Origin: Priapulus caudatus
Lineage: Eukaryota > Priapulida > Priapulimorpha > Priapulimorphida > Priapulidae
NCBI RefSeq assembly: GCF_000485595.1
Contig: NW_014577315.1
Location: 6,272-70,271 of the forward strand
DNA: 64,000 nt
Reading direction: 5' to 3'
Shown: in pieces, positions 17,957 through 33,200 of the stretch
Layout: each line of letters starts with the position of its first letter
Position numbering within the stretch: position 1 is the first letter of the stretch
Notes under the pieces: generated by a model
The model's input: the letters and a program-made list of their open reading frames with translations, nothing else
Told to the model about the DNA's origin: nothing
Database searches by the model: none
Position numbers and translations under genes: made by a program

Positions 17957-20900
17957 CTGTAAAGCAAAAACAGCACAAAATGTTACCACAATATTCAACC
18001 CGATTTTAATTTTAAAATTATTTGTTGTGCAATTTTCAGTGACAATACGTGTGAAAGTTTCGTGCATATTAGATGCTTTCGTTTTTTACTGTAAACGATA
18101 GTAGTATTGTACACATGAAGCTTGCTTTACAACCTGGAACAGTGAATAATTGTTACCTCTCCTTTGTCATCTAGTAGGCGAGTGGGGATATTTATGCCAA
18201 CACCCCAGGAGGTCACGTCCTGCCAAATAATGTTTGATGGTGGGCTGTGGATAGCACCCGGTGCTCCTCTCGCCCAGATCTGTTTAATGTTAATTAAAGT
18301 ACGTTACATCATATGGTCAGTCGTGTGCACAAGATCCATTAAACTTGTGATACTTTTCAAGCATGACCCAATATCAGACGACGGAAGATTTTATAACAGC
18401 GAACCATAATTCATTACAGCATAAGTGAAAAGAGGGAGGCAAGATTCTCTCTCCTCGTAAAGCAAAGCGCGTTCACAACTATTTTTCACTCAGCAATCTT
18501 ACTACGTGTGTTCCCCACTACGGATCATCTCACCTTGCACTCCTTCTCGTGCTTCAGCGTGAAGTTGTCCGGGAAGGTAAAGAGCAGCTTGCGCGATGGC
18601 GTGATCCAGCGCTCCACCGTCCACCTGCCCACGAACACGTCCTTCTTCAGCTTAAAGCTGGCGTTCTCCAGCAGCACAAAGTGACCGTGAGCCTCGACCT
18701 CCGGAATCGACACTGGCCCCTGGTTGGTGCGGAACACCTCGGTCTTGGACGTCGACGTCGGCTTGATCTCGTCCCAGGAGACCGTCAGCGCACTCTCCTT
18801 ACGCTTCGGTCGTCTAGGCGTCGGTTTCGGCGGCGGCGCTGCAAGATGTGACATCCGCGATGCAAAGATTACCTTTACTAAAAACTACTTCAACATATCT
18901 ACTATTACTACTTTACTTAACCATATCCTACTATTACTACTTTGCTTAGCATAACTACTTTACTTAAACATGTCTACTATTACTACTTTACTTAACATAA
19001 CTACTTTACTTAAACATATTCTACTATTACTACTTTGCTTAACATAACTACTTTACTTAAACATGTCTACTATTACTACTTTACTTAACATAATTACTTT
19101 ACTTAAACATATCCTACTATTACTACTTTACTTAACCATATCTACTATTGTCAGACGCGTTCTCTCGAGTATAACTCAAATGTTGATGTTGCCAACTGAT
19201 GCTGACTCGCGCACTGCAACATCACCGTCCTGTCAACGCTTCACACACCGCTGTGCGTCGGCCCCGATTGTCGACCACCCTGACGCGAACTGCCGCGACG
19301 AACTGTACACGAGACGTCGGCCGCCCGGGGCGCCCTCTCATGGTTCTTACCGTGCAATGTTTCCGTGGTGATGAGCACCTGCTGATGCTGCTGCACGCTG
19401 CTAAGAGTCGGCGCCGTCCTTCTCACTGCGTGACTCTGCGTCTGACGCACGATGTTAACGTTCTCCGTAGTCTGCTCGGTCACGCGCCTCTCCTCCATGC
19501 GCACGCGCATTTGCCTGCGACACGAAGACGAAAGAGAGGGGTATATTATCACGTCATTTTGTCATTTATACTAATGTGAGGATTGTTGTGCGTCTGTGTT
19601 CCCATTCTTTGTCCTTAGCCTGACGTTTGAAGGGTTGATAGGTTATGTCAGATCGATCATGCGTTAATACTATGGTTGTTGAAGACACGTGACTTTGTGT
19701 CATGGATACCTGCAATCTAGCGGCTGATATGTCTGCAAGAATCCGATCCATTTTTAAACTTGCCTAAATTACCTTTCATAAAATTACGACTACCCAACAG
19801 AGGTTAACCGAGTCCTTGCGAAAATCTCGCAAATCCGGTGTCTATTGTGTATACCTCTGCTCGATTTCCTTGCGTCTTCGTTCCTCTATCTCCACCCGCC
19901 TATGTTCTTCCATCTCTACCCGCCTACGCTCCTCCTGTTCTCGCTGCTCCCTAATTCGGCGTTCACGCTCTTCCATCTCCCTCTGGCGGTGCCGTTGTTC
20001 CTCTAGCTCCCTCTGGCGGCGCTGTTGCTCATCCAGTTCCAGCTGGCGGTTGCGGCGCTCTATGGTCTCAGTGCGCTCGATCTCGATCCGCCTTCGCTCC
20101 TCAATCTCAATCTGTTCCCGCCGCCGCCACTCCTGCTCCGCTTCTCTCATTCTGCGCTCCTCCTCCTCCCGCTGCAACTTCAGTCGCCTCTCTTCCTCCT
20201 CTATCTGTTCCTTTAGCCTACGCAACCTGTTGGCGTTGTTGGTAATAATAGTAAGCGCGATGGAAACATTCCTGTACTCAATAGGTGAGGACACCTCACT
20301 ATATGGACTACTATAATAACCATGTATAACCACAAACTACTTACATATACTACAACAACGTGCGTATAGGTGGGTCCGCTTATCTCTATTGCAGTTGTCG
20401 ATACGTATACAATCACTTGGGCAGTTTGATTTTGCGGTTCATATTCAAACAGCATGGATACCATCAAGAGTTAATAATACCTAAGGTTTTACTACCCAAG
20501 GTATAATACCCAAGATATTATTAGCTATTGATACCATCGTAATAAAAGTATCTGAGCCGTAAATTGGTGGCTGAGCATAGTTCACAGCTGTGATTAAAGC
20601 AGTAAACGCATGCAACCCTTTGCTCATACCTTGCCAGCTCTATTTCAGCCTGTCTGTTGTGGTCCTGCAGCTCTTGATATTCGATGGTGCTAGTCGTGTA
20701 GTTGTGGGTCTGCTCACGCACTAGCAGGCTGCGTTCATCAATCTGAGCTCGTAGCTTCTCCCTATGTCCTCGCAACATGGCCTCCAGCTCGGCAATACGT
20801 TTCCTCAGCCAGTCGTTCTGGTGGTAGCGGCAATAAAGATATTGACGGCGTATTTAAGACATGATACGAGTTCCCAGACTTGTCTTTAACTAAGCTAACA

Positions 20901-23900
20901 TATAGAAATTCTGGCAATTGACCTATCCAATGATGTTGGACAAGACTGATTTTTAACGATTAATGCATTTAGTTTTTCACGTTCACGAATTATGGTGTAA
21001 ACAGGATGTTTTCGGTTAAAAACTTCAGTTGTGCATGAGCATCCGCGTATAAGATGCGAGTTCCCGGACTTGTCTTTAAATAAGATAACATTTAGAAATT
21101 CCGCCGATTGACGTATCCAATGATGTTTGACCAGAGTCAGACCGGATCAGCTTCAGTTGTGCATGAGCTTTCGTCTTCAGTATAGACTACAGTGTGCAAA
21201 CCTTTCTCTTTAGCTCCTCCAGTTCTCTGCTTCGTAGATCAGCTTCATGTTTAAGCTGCGTATAGTCAGTTGTGTGAGTCTCCACCACTTCTGTGATCTG
21301 TGTACAACATAACAAGTCCATTCGTCCATACTTCCAATCGATTTTCTCATTTCTTTCTCTAGCCCTAATGTTTCGCGTGCTGATATGCGTGCGTGCTCAC
21401 GTGTGCGTGTGTGTGCACTTTCGCATGTTTGTATCTGCGTGTACGCCCACCGCGTGCGCGCTTGTGTACGTGTTTGCGTGAATGCGCGTGCGTGCACTAC
21501 GTGCGTGCGTTGGTGCGCGCGATGTTGCATGAGCGTGTGGCCTAGTGAATGCGTTTATCTATCTGACGAACTTTACTGACAAATTACATACGATGGTGTT
21601 CAAAGCACTTCCGTGGTATGGAATCAGTCCCGGGTTTTCTCTGTTGATCGTATGTAGGATGGTCAGGTAATCCTCCCTGCTCATATTCGTCCGCATTCTC
21701 TCCTGCTTCTCTTTAAGTCTGAGCTTCAGCTTCTCAATCTCCTGCAGATGTAAGTAATCATCGGGGATGTCATAACCTGACACGGGTAAAGCCAAAACAT
21801 TTACACGTGTACGGCTCTAGACCTATAGTTTCAAGATTTTTACATTGAAGTGGTTATAATAAGAGAATTATTGGTCAGCCGATGCTGAGACCCGGAGGTG
21901 GGCAGAATGAGGAGCAGATGGTGGGAAGTACCCGGACCAAGTTCGTGGTCATTTTACCGATCAATGGCAGTGATTAGCTATTTGATTTCCCCGTGCCTCG
22001 GCACTGATCTGACGAGTGTTTAAAGCCTATGCGAAATGGACTATATTTCTTTCAGTAAAATACACTAAACAATCATTTTTTATCATATTATTGCTTACCT
22101 TTAGGTATTTTATCACAAATTTGTGTTTTTGTATCTTTTAAAGCAATAGCAAGTCCAGTAAAATCAAAATTTTTATTGATGCATAGATAGTTAAAAAAAA
22201 TAACACAGCTACACATTACTATGTTTAACAGACGTGTTTTTCTCGCCTCCGCATAGGCTTTAAGCGTTAAAGAATTGAGTTAAGCAAGTATAACCTCAGG
22301 TAATACATGCAACACGGCCTCAAACTGCGTCGTTGGATATCCGCCAAGTCACGGGGTGGCAACGAGAACGTTCGATGGTTGCAGTATTTGGTAGAGCCAT
22401 TGAAAACCATTGTGACATAAAGAAACATTGGCAACCAGCGTTAATGTTGTATATAAGGGAAGTGAACGCACCGATTAGCCCAGAGATTTACTAACCTATA
22501 CTCAAGTCTAAGATATGGCGGATTATAGTGCTGTTGCCTGTTAGGTGCGTTATAGAGACTTTGAATTCAAAGAGAAAGAGAGAGGACGAGTCAGAGAGAG
22601 TCAGAGAGAGAGAGAGAGAGGGAAATATTGTACTGGGAAATAATTCATTGTAATGCGGTTTCTCGCGAGAGTTTTGTGTGTTTTTTGAGTTTTTCACATC
22701 TGTCACTCTTACTTCTTCTGTAGTGACACGACTGCATTGGGATCAAGCCCGTACAAAATTATTTTGTCAAATTTATTATTTTTAAACAACGTGCACTAGG
22801 CCTATATACGATGTTCTACAGAATGTAAGGCAATCGCGAAAAATGTTTTGCAATGGCGCTCTCGTGTTAGCCTACCTCACTGTGTTGTCTTTCCTTGTCT
22901 GCTTTCCTCTGCTGAATAATCTTGATCTTTTCCTTGATGTCCCACGTGCGAGCGCGATCATCATTCGGACCCTGCACATCAGTTACCAGTTAAACTTCAT
23001 CGCCGAGGAATTTTATTCCACTCGGACTATCACACAACGTCGCCAGACTAAAATGATATTTTTTGTAGGCACGACAGTAGCAGCAAAATCTTTCTTATTT
23101 AGCGATTCTTACAGTCGGCATTGACACAGTCGACACCGGTGGCAGGATTACGAGGTGTTGTGACAATTAATTACTTGCACTTTGAGATACACTTTGGGCT
23201 ACAAACCTGACAAAGCCCGCTAATGTTTAAGAAATGTCGGAGGTTCGCGCCTATTGATTAAATTTGTATGGCATCATATCAAAATCTGCGTGCTTTTCTA
23301 AGATAGGTAACTACACTACATATATATTATATGTATATTATTTTTACTATTTGCAAATCAACCGTTACACCTATCGCCCCACGCGTTTAATTAAATCGCA
23401 AGGTGACAATGTTGTGTGTTTGGGTAATAATGATGTGTTTCACCTCTAGCTGTCGCTTCTCTCTCGTCAGCTTGTCTAGCATCTCGACCAGCTCCTGGCA
23501 GTCTCTCTGCAGGCTCCTGATCATCGCCTCCAATGCTGTTATCTGACCTTCCTTCTCCTTGATCTGCAGCTCCAGCATACGTATCTCCTTGGAGTAGTCC
23601 TTACTTTCCGAGAGCATGTCATTGTAGCTGCAATGGTCGAAGCGCGTACGTAATTAGACACGCGTACTATAACCGTTCGTTGATGCGAGGACTCCGCTCG
23701 TAACTGCATCAGAGGAGAGAATATCTACGGTTAGAGCAGCCAGCATGTGAGAGAGGCTATTCCTGCAGAGGCGTTGAACTTTTTATTTCCTTCGTATTAT
23801 TAAGATGAGAGGGCGGCAGATGGTAAAGAATTTCACAGTTGGTAGCCGTGAGAGAGGGCGGTACAGAACAATGGTATATTATATGGCGTATATATATACA

Positions 23901-24631
23901 GCGTTACATGGTTCACACGCCCACCTACGTGATACAACTCGTTCCCTGTGGTTATAAGTGCTATGCCACAGGAAAGAAATGCACAGAAGTTCGAGAGAAT
24001 GACCTGGGGTCAGAGCTGATGTAGCAAAACATATAGCAATAATAAGGTACATGCACGAACAACAGTATACTGATGAAGTAGATGCTAGGTAGTTTATCGA
24101 GTGCTCGATTGGTACGAGCAAGAGTACGAATAGTTAGCTCCAAGAAACGGTATTGCTAGGGTTAGAATACCGAATATAGACAATCCGTCGCACAGCCTGG
24201 TCGGGCTAACGAATAGTAAGCATTAAACAGGGGAATTGAGTTTCTGAGCTGATAAACACAGATAATTGTGTCTTAGACGAAATATGTAATGGCTTGCCGT
24301 CTTTAAGTACGAAACAATAATTAAGGTGAAGCCAAAACTAACTCAATATAATTATAGGAAAATCCACGCATCACAGCGAACTCGTGTCTATGACATTGTT
24401 AATTAATTGAAATAATAGTGGGTAGTCGTAAGTGATTCAAACCCACGTGAAATGGATTGCGCGAGTAGTATAGGTAGCGATAAGGTAGAATGTACAATAA
24501 AACTTTTTCTTTTGAAACGCTGATCTTACGCGTATCTGTAACTCCTCAGAATATCTACTAAACGAGCACCAGGCGGGGTGATACTCCATTAGGAGTGTTC
24601 TCAACTTTAATATCATTAATGGTCATAAAAC

Positions 24632-24662
<31 letters not shown>

Positions 24663-27600
24663 TAGGATTATCAATCATCAATCATTAATCATTAATCATT
24701 AATAATATCAAAGTTGGGAACACTCCTAATGGAGCGTTAGCCCGCAGGCGGCTGCCAAACTATGTAGCAAGCAACCAAGGAAGATTGCCATGGCGAGATG
24801 GCGAGCAGGTTATACCAGGGTTGGGCAGGAGACACACGTACAGCTGGGCTGAGCGGGAAGACATTTAGACAGCTCGTTATTACGTGCAGACACGCTTGTG
24901 CTTTAAAATGCGCGCAAAACCTTGCAGCTCTTTTCCTTGCACACTCGTCCCCACGCCGGAGGAAGGGAGCTCTTTGGAATGTAGTCGATCAACTTTTCAA
25001 AACCGAAACATAATGCGTCGTAACGTTAGACCCTCTATGCCTGTTGGGTTTTGCGTTAAACCTATCAGATAGGAATCGAATATGAGTTTCCCACAATACG
25101 AATCAGGAATTTTTTTTATAAATAGTAACAAGAGTTTCATGCGGCGATTTTATAAGAAACTTCTGAACACCACTGCTCGAGGCGTATGCCATACCTATTT
25201 GCATGCATAGCTTTGGCGTGATTGATGGCACGCGTTTTAGACGGGCCACCCATATGCTATATGTTTTATATTGATCAGAGATGTTCCGCAATGCTCCATG
25301 CAGCCGGCACGTGATTCGCCTGCGAAGGGTAGCACCGCTTGTTGCGACTGTACTTGTAAAACTTAGAGTACCTCCATAAAGACCTCTTTATGGAGGTACT
25401 CTAGTAAAACTACATTGCCGTTTTTTATTATAAATGCGCGACTCGCTACGCGGCTCCATTGGTCAAGGCGTTGGTAGGAATTGTGTTGACATTTTAGCGT
25501 GTCTAATCTTTTGCTGTGATAAAAATCGGTAGATGGAAGATACCATTAAGTAACATGCTTATCTCGCATACGTTTGGCGTAGACTTTTAGTAAACATGAA
25601 GTGAGTGCATGGTGGGTAATTTTTATGTGACCGGCATTTTCATTTGTGTGTGCGCGTGCGTGCGCGTGCGTAGGTTACGTGCATGCGTGCGTGCGTGCGT
25701 GTGTGTGTGAACGTACTTGCGTGCGTGCGTGTGTGTGTAAACGTACGTGCGTGCGCGCGTGCGTATGTGCGTGCGTGCGTGCGCTGTGGTTGATGGAGAG
25801 AATTCAACAGGGCTCGTAATTTCAATATCGATATTGGCCTTCACCCATGATACTATCAGGAGTAGATAATAGGGTATATAGGATATCCCTATTATCTACT
25901 CCTGATACTATTATATATGTGGCCATGCAGCTACCGCCTCTCGGCGAACGTGCGTCTGTCGCGATGTGCTGGTAGTCGTGCCCCGCGGCGTGCTTATCGA
26001 TAGGAAAAGTATAATATGAAGGTGTGCGACGCCACACAAGAGCAAAAAAAGATGTGGGACATGGGGGAATGCCGCTATTGACTCTCGTTCCAGGGTCGAA
26101 TGATTCGCAGATTATCCGAACGTCAGCGCTTCGAAACGTAAAGCTCTGTAAGTGGTCTTTCTAAAGACGCAGTCCAGCTATGTTTATATTCGCCGGCGTC
26201 GGTATATATACTGCGGGTGTAACTGCAGGTGTCACCTTTGCGGATTGTACTAGAGATGTAAGAGCGCCAAGGGCTGACTATATGTACGCATAGACCACGT
26301 GGAACGCTAGCTGCATTGTATATTGATATTTTAATCGAATGATTGATTGTCGGCGCCAGGGGAAGCGATGAAGTTATCTTTCTTCAGCCAACGCACCTTC
26401 GGCAGAAATCGGCGTCTTGGTTGAAAGCGAGGATCTATCCTTTCACAGACATTAAACATGGCTCTGGCCTAGAGAGTCTGAGGAGTACTAAACGTTGTTT
26501 TGCGGTGCTACCTATTTCAGTATATATTTTTGTTAACGCTAAGGACGTGTCTTGTATAATAATCATAGTAGTCAAACATGGACTGTGCTGGGTAGCATAA
26601 ATATGGCACTATTACACTGCAAATCTTCCAAATCGTAAAAGTTGGCATAAATTAGGGATTTGAGCGATCGAAACGCTTCGGCAAAATCCGCATTCGTGCT
26701 GCCGCCTTGTTGTACATATAACAACTTACTGCCTAATAAACAAGGACAATAACCATTTACCCTTTGGCAATATACTAGAATGACGGTTAACCTATTTTCG
26801 ATGGCCCAAATCGTGAAACATCATGTATGTTTTATCTTACCATGCATTTGTATTTGCTGGTAAAGTTTGGGTGTGTCGTGGTGTAACTCTTATAGTCACT
26901 AAAATGAGCGCTGATCGCTATCTAAATTACGTAGCGGCGATATAATTGCTGAAACCCCGCGATAAAGATACCACAGATGCAGTATTTAAATAAATAAATA
27001 AACGAAAAATAAATAAAAAATAAATAAGCAAATACATAATTAAAGAAACAAAGAAAAAACTAAAGGCAATATTGTACTGTGTGCACACGTGCGTGCATGC
27101 GTGCAATATATTCGGTAAAATATTTTCGGTAAATTTTTCGGTTAAATTTTGTAAACCAACTCCGCCAGAATATATTCGCTGTGATATCCCCCTATGACAT
27201 TATATACTTATTACTACTTCGTATCATTCTCAAAATGTCCCTGCCACAGTGTCACCTTATCATAATTCTCGTTATAATATTTCCCGTCACAACATTCGCG
27301 TTGGCTCACGCTCCTGGTGATTTCCCCTGGTGATCTGTGTAGCAAGCAAACGCCTCCTCTAAGTCCTAATGAAAATATGAACAAAGAATCAAATGTAGGT
27401 TTGGCGACATTGGCATGCGCGCGCACATCAATGCCCCTTTAGCGTTGTTTCTTGCCAAAGCTAGCTAAAACGGGATCAGGTTTACAACCAAGGACAGTCG
27501 ACGGGTTTTGTAAGCGTCGTGTTGGTGTGATGACTTCGATTTGTTTCACGCTTTATTTTGGCACTTTCCAACTTTTTCAATCACATGTTTATACAAAAGC

Positions 27601-30083
27601 GTTTTGCAGGAACGCAAATTTATTCTCGTTTGCCTAAAACACTCCTGTACGGGTGATGCATAGATACAATAATGTAATCCAAACACAGGATAGGGGTGGG
27701 TTACATTATTGTATTTGGGGTGACGCACTGATTAGCTGAGGCTGGTATGCAATGCAAATGTCAAGTGAACGACTATGCGATGTTATAAAGGGGCGTGGTT
27801 ATAGTTGTAGGTAAAAAAATGTTAAATCCCTATGCAGTATACAACAGAAAACAAAAGTCCATTAAAGTAAAAATACAGCATTCCAAATTCATGGCAAATT
27901 GCTAATTAAAAAAAAACATATATCTGCTAAAATCTTCTTCTTTGTTCTATTCCTGATTCCACATATTTCTTCTATAAGGCACGTAGACACGTTTAGTTTA
28001 TATTCCAGCAGCAGCACATGAAGATGTTTAGGATCAACATTGTATATTGCGTATTTTCAGCGTTTCGCCTTCTAATTAGTATCGACGTTAAGACTTAGTT
28101 ACTAACGTCTACTAAGTTAGTATAAAATACGTTGTTTTTATTATCGACATTCGTTCACTGTCGATTGATTGCGAAAAACATATACGAAACACACCTGGGA
28201 GTACACATATACGAGGGAGTACGGAATGTGCCGTTTGGGATTAATAATCTGCGGTTTATTAATTGTTAATTTATAGTTAATTATTTCTGCGGAGAGTAAA
28301 TGAGATTATCTACGTGTGCGTGGTTGCTCGTAGTTTTCCTCGACAGCCATAACGGCACGCGTTCCGCACTATTTATAACGGTATCGCAATGCTATTCGAA
28401 CTTCCTTCACAAAACGTCTATTACTCCTGATCTCGGTATTCCTAACCCTGCATATAGCAGCGACGGTTCACAGCGGGTGATCGTATCGCGTGAATTCAAC
28501 CACGCGTTCGGACATGCGCGTACCGGAAATTAACGACGTGTCTGAAGTCTTTTAATATGACAATATTTCATTTAAAAAACGGCGTAAGTGTTTAGTTGCT
28601 ATGTTATGCTTAACTCTATTATCGCGCCAGTGGAAAACTAACACGTATTAGTGTCGTCAGTGAAAACTTTATTCGGTTTTTATGATATCAATTTTCAAAA
28701 CTAGGTTGCACCTACATTATTTTATAGGCGTACGGCTTTACTTTTATTGACTGGTGTTTTATTCTCTCGTATCATCCGATATCTGCCCCTACGCGTGCTT
28801 AATCCGACACGCGAGTTCGGTTAGTCTAAGAAATCATCGGTTTGCTAAACAACAGTCAACAAATATTCGTGATTGAGATGTTTAGTGTCACGTTAAAGTG
28901 AAATGCGGAAAGTCACACGTCTGTGTTCGAACGGCTAGGCTGTATCCTGTTTAGGCGCTGCATTTCGAGTATCATTGCGCACGTGTTACCACACGTCATG
29001 TTCTCATAATAGGTGTTCTGGTAACCCGTAGCAACCAAGCTGGATCTATTGTGTGCTCTTCGTATGCTCTTACGGCAAATGCTTATACGGCGCCCGTGTA
29101 CAGCATCGTCGGAATTTTAAGGAACGCATAAACGTGAATCTTAGTTCGGGCCGGAGGTTAAATTTGCAATCAATCAATGTGCACAAGACAACCAACGCTA
29201 TTTCTCATAGCGTGTAGTATAGCTGTTAGATCATACTGCATGAATCGCAGACGATTTAGTACGAACCCCATGTGATCTATCATATTCCCTTTTATGACAA
29301 GGAACAGCAACAAGGAACAGAAAGCATAGCTCATCTAGTGCAGTTAGCTACTCATCATGCAACTTATGAACCACGCGATAGCATCTTCCCGTCATTCTTC
29401 CGCCCCTAACTCTTTTGCTTATTTATGACTGGCCCGTCAGCCATGTAACACGGATTTAATACAGTGGCACCTTTATATGATTTCCATCTAGACAGGAGAC
29501 TGGCAAGCAGACTTCATCTGTAGCATGATGAATATTCAGGTAACGTATCTGGCCAGACACCAGCACTCTGCTAGAAACCTGTTCTCTAGTTACAAGCGTG
29601 TCCTCCCCCTCTACTCACAGCTCACATGATGATCACATCTCCATATATCACCGTGCCCCTCTCCCCCACCGTAACACTTCACACTCCGTTACCTTATTCT
29701 CGGTTAATCTCCGTATCAACCCCGTTCGTCAACCTAGCACCCTCGTACGTCACCCTAGCACCCTCGTACGTCACCCTAGCACCCCCGTACGTCACCCTAG
29801 CACCCCCGTTCGTCAACCTAGCACCCCCGTACGTCACCCTAGCACCCCCGTACGTCACCCTAGCACCCCCGTACGTCACCACAGCACCCCCTGTTCGGTA
29901 CCGTAGCACCCCCTGTTCGGTATCGTAGCACCCCCTGTTCGGTATCGTAGCACCCCCTTCGTCACTGTAGCATCGGACCAGAGTTAATTGGCCATCGACA
30001 AGTATTAGCGATGTATTATGTGTGTGTCATATCGCCCTGCGGCGCTATTTATTGAGAACGGACACGGCGCATTCTAGTGTGCA

Positions 30084-30124
<41 letters not shown>

Positions 30125-30178
30125 CGGTCTCTCATCATCTCTCTCTCTGCTCACCCTCTCTCTCTTCCTCTTCTCTCT

Positions 30179-30263
<85 letters not shown>

Positions 30264-33200
30264 ACACCTAACCCCACTTATAGGAACAGTATACGCAATA
30301 GGGTCCCTAATCCACCGATTTACATGGTCAGCGCAATCATGTGTGTGATGAAATGATGCGTCAACGCAGGGATTAGACTTGTAAGAAGATCTTATACGCT
30401 TGCAACTCATTACTCGCCAACGTGGACACATTTACTGGAATATAAGCGAACTGAATGGCGCAACAACGCCCGTTTATAAATTAACGATAACTCTTCTGGG
30501 AGGAGTCCAGTTAGACCTACGGTGAAACGTGTTTCAAGGTTAACTATTTGAGGACGAGCCAAGGCTCTCTAAGACTAAGTAATAATTCATAACAGAAGGC
30601 CTACGCGTTAAAACTGGTAGCCGCAGGGCGCACCAACGACTTAATTGGGCAACGTACGTTAATGAGGAATAAACGAGCTACTGGCGGTGTCCATGTGTTG
30701 TCCCCACAAGCCCCACTTGTCATGGTGATAGATAGACAGACGACAACCATGCAGCACCTTCGCTCTACCATGTAGCTGCCTAGTGACAAAGCTTTCTCTT
30801 GTCAGACGAAGGTTGGCCAAACTGTCACCTAACACTTACGTACGGCATTAGTTGTCGCGACGTAACAGTATGTGGATGTTAGATGGAGAACGTCAAACGA
30901 ACGAAGTCTGGGGAATCAATTAATACAGAAATCGTGTTGAGCCTGCCGGCGGGTACAGCAAGTATAATGAATCGCTAACCTCGCTCTATAATCAGTGCAT
31001 TGCATAGCTTGAGTTCGGACGTAACGAAATGTAATTAGAGGCCGCATGTCCGGACACAATCTATTAAGCGGATACGCATTATTGTTGTCGCCACCATCAT
31101 CATTATCATCGTAATCGTCCTCCTCGTCGACGTCATAAAAGTTTAAACTCCGTACTGACTACAAATTTGATCCAATAACAAGCCACGGAAGGCCAGGTCC
31201 GAACAAAATTTTCACAGTGCATATATACATTCACTCCAGACTACAGGAGCGCTAGCCCGGACAACGTTTATTAGCCCCCAAATCGAGGTAGGTCACGTGT
31301 GCGTGAACGCATGCTAAAGGTAGCACGCAACAGTAGCACTCGCCTTCCGCCAATGTTGCACTACTTCGTCTACTGGGAAATGAAAGGCGGAGTCTGTTTT
31401 TTTTCTCAATTTTGTGGCATTATTCAGCACTAGAGTGAACTGATTTGCATTATATACGTAAGTAAGATGCCCTATAGACGTTTAGAAAGCATGAAAAGTA
31501 GGATTATTCTTGTAGAGAAATTGTGTTATACTGTCGAGTGACGTAGCCTACGTCATCAGTACCTAGGCCGTTTAGTACATAAAACGTGAACTTGTAATGG
31601 TCTGATTACTTGCTGGAAATGTGCATTGTGTATCGTGTAAATGTTTTTGAGAAAAATCTGGATCTTGAATCTGTTATTCAGCATTATTAAATTGTATGTT
31701 TTATGTGTGCTGAAACTCTCTATGTATGTTTAATTAATTTTTATGCCATGCTTATTTCGACATGCTGCCTATGGACGCCCACTTACGCTCAAGGGGTCGT
31801 TGTCGTATCAGGTACTACAGATATGTACCCGAGGTACATATATGTATACACAAAGTGTACCAGACTTGTACTACAGAAGTGTACCCTAACCATAACACTA
31901 ACTCTAACCCTAACCCTAACCCTAACCCTAACCCTAAACATACCTCATATAAAAATATAAACATAATACTAAACAACCTAAAACTACCTCGGGTACATAT
32001 CTGTATAGTAGTACCTGACGCCCATCCGAACTGAATTGACCATCGCCACATTGCGTGACGCCAGTATAGTTTGAGCATGAGCGGCAACTGCAGTCATAAA
32101 TGCTTGACACGGCTAGTACAATGATGCTCTTACATGTGCTTATGTACACGTACAAGTTTACGTTACTGATCCCATGCCTACTTAGATTTAGAAAGTAAGT
32201 TAATCTAATGACGGAACGTTACTTTTGTACAGGCAGTGTTCTCGGTCCGCAGCCGCCGGGCGCTCCGCGACGGGAGACGTTCAACTGTGTCTGTACAGTT
32301 TCTCGGCACTTTTGTACAGTTCGTTCCGGCGCGGCCGCGCGCGCGCTCTCTCCTCCTCGATCGGGTCCCCTCTCTCGTCGTCTCTCTCGTCGCTCCTCCT
32401 CCTCGCTCTCCTCTTTCTCTCTCTCCTCTCTCTCTCCTCTCTCTGCTCTCTCGCTCTCTCTCCGTCTCTCGCGTCCTCTCTCTCTCCTCCTCTCTCGTCT
32501 CTTCTCTCTCTCTCTCTTATATAATATATATGATTATATATATATATAGATATATAATATATTATATATACATAATATTTATGCGCCCTTGGTTATTTGT
32601 ATAATAGTGACGTTTGCACTGCGTGATAAAGTGATATCTAATTAACCTGTTAGGATGCAATTACGTTAATCCTAACTGTTATGAGATATAATTTGAGATT
32701 ATTTAATGTGTGGTACAAAGAGCGTTTTATGTATTATCATGTGCGCTAATTTTTGTAACGAAACAATTGAATTAATTGAAGCGGGGCAGTCTGTGTAGTG
32801 CATATATTAAGAGTACAATGTAAAACGAGGTTAGGTGTACCATTACTTTGTAGTGCTCTGCATGAAGAGTATAATGTTGGAACGTATGGACGTCTAGCAC
32901 TGGATCGCACATTATTACCCGTCTGACCCAAGTAATTAATTGACACCTCTAAATGGCCATGAAAGATATCACCCCATGAAAGATATCACCCCATGAGAGA
33001 TATCACCCCATGAGAGATATCATCCCGTGAGAGACATATACCACATGATACTACGCGATATCACATGATACCATAATGATACTACATCACAGATACCACA
33101 TGATGATGCCACATGATATCACGTGATACCATAATAATACTACATGACAGATACCACATGAGATACCATCCCCATGAGAGATACCACATGAGACATACCA

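Noticed and set aside
29700-29970. Possible CRISPR-like array
   Set aside because: Units of 21-22 bases are directly contiguous with no unique spacers, and the genome is eukaryotic; it is a minisatellite.
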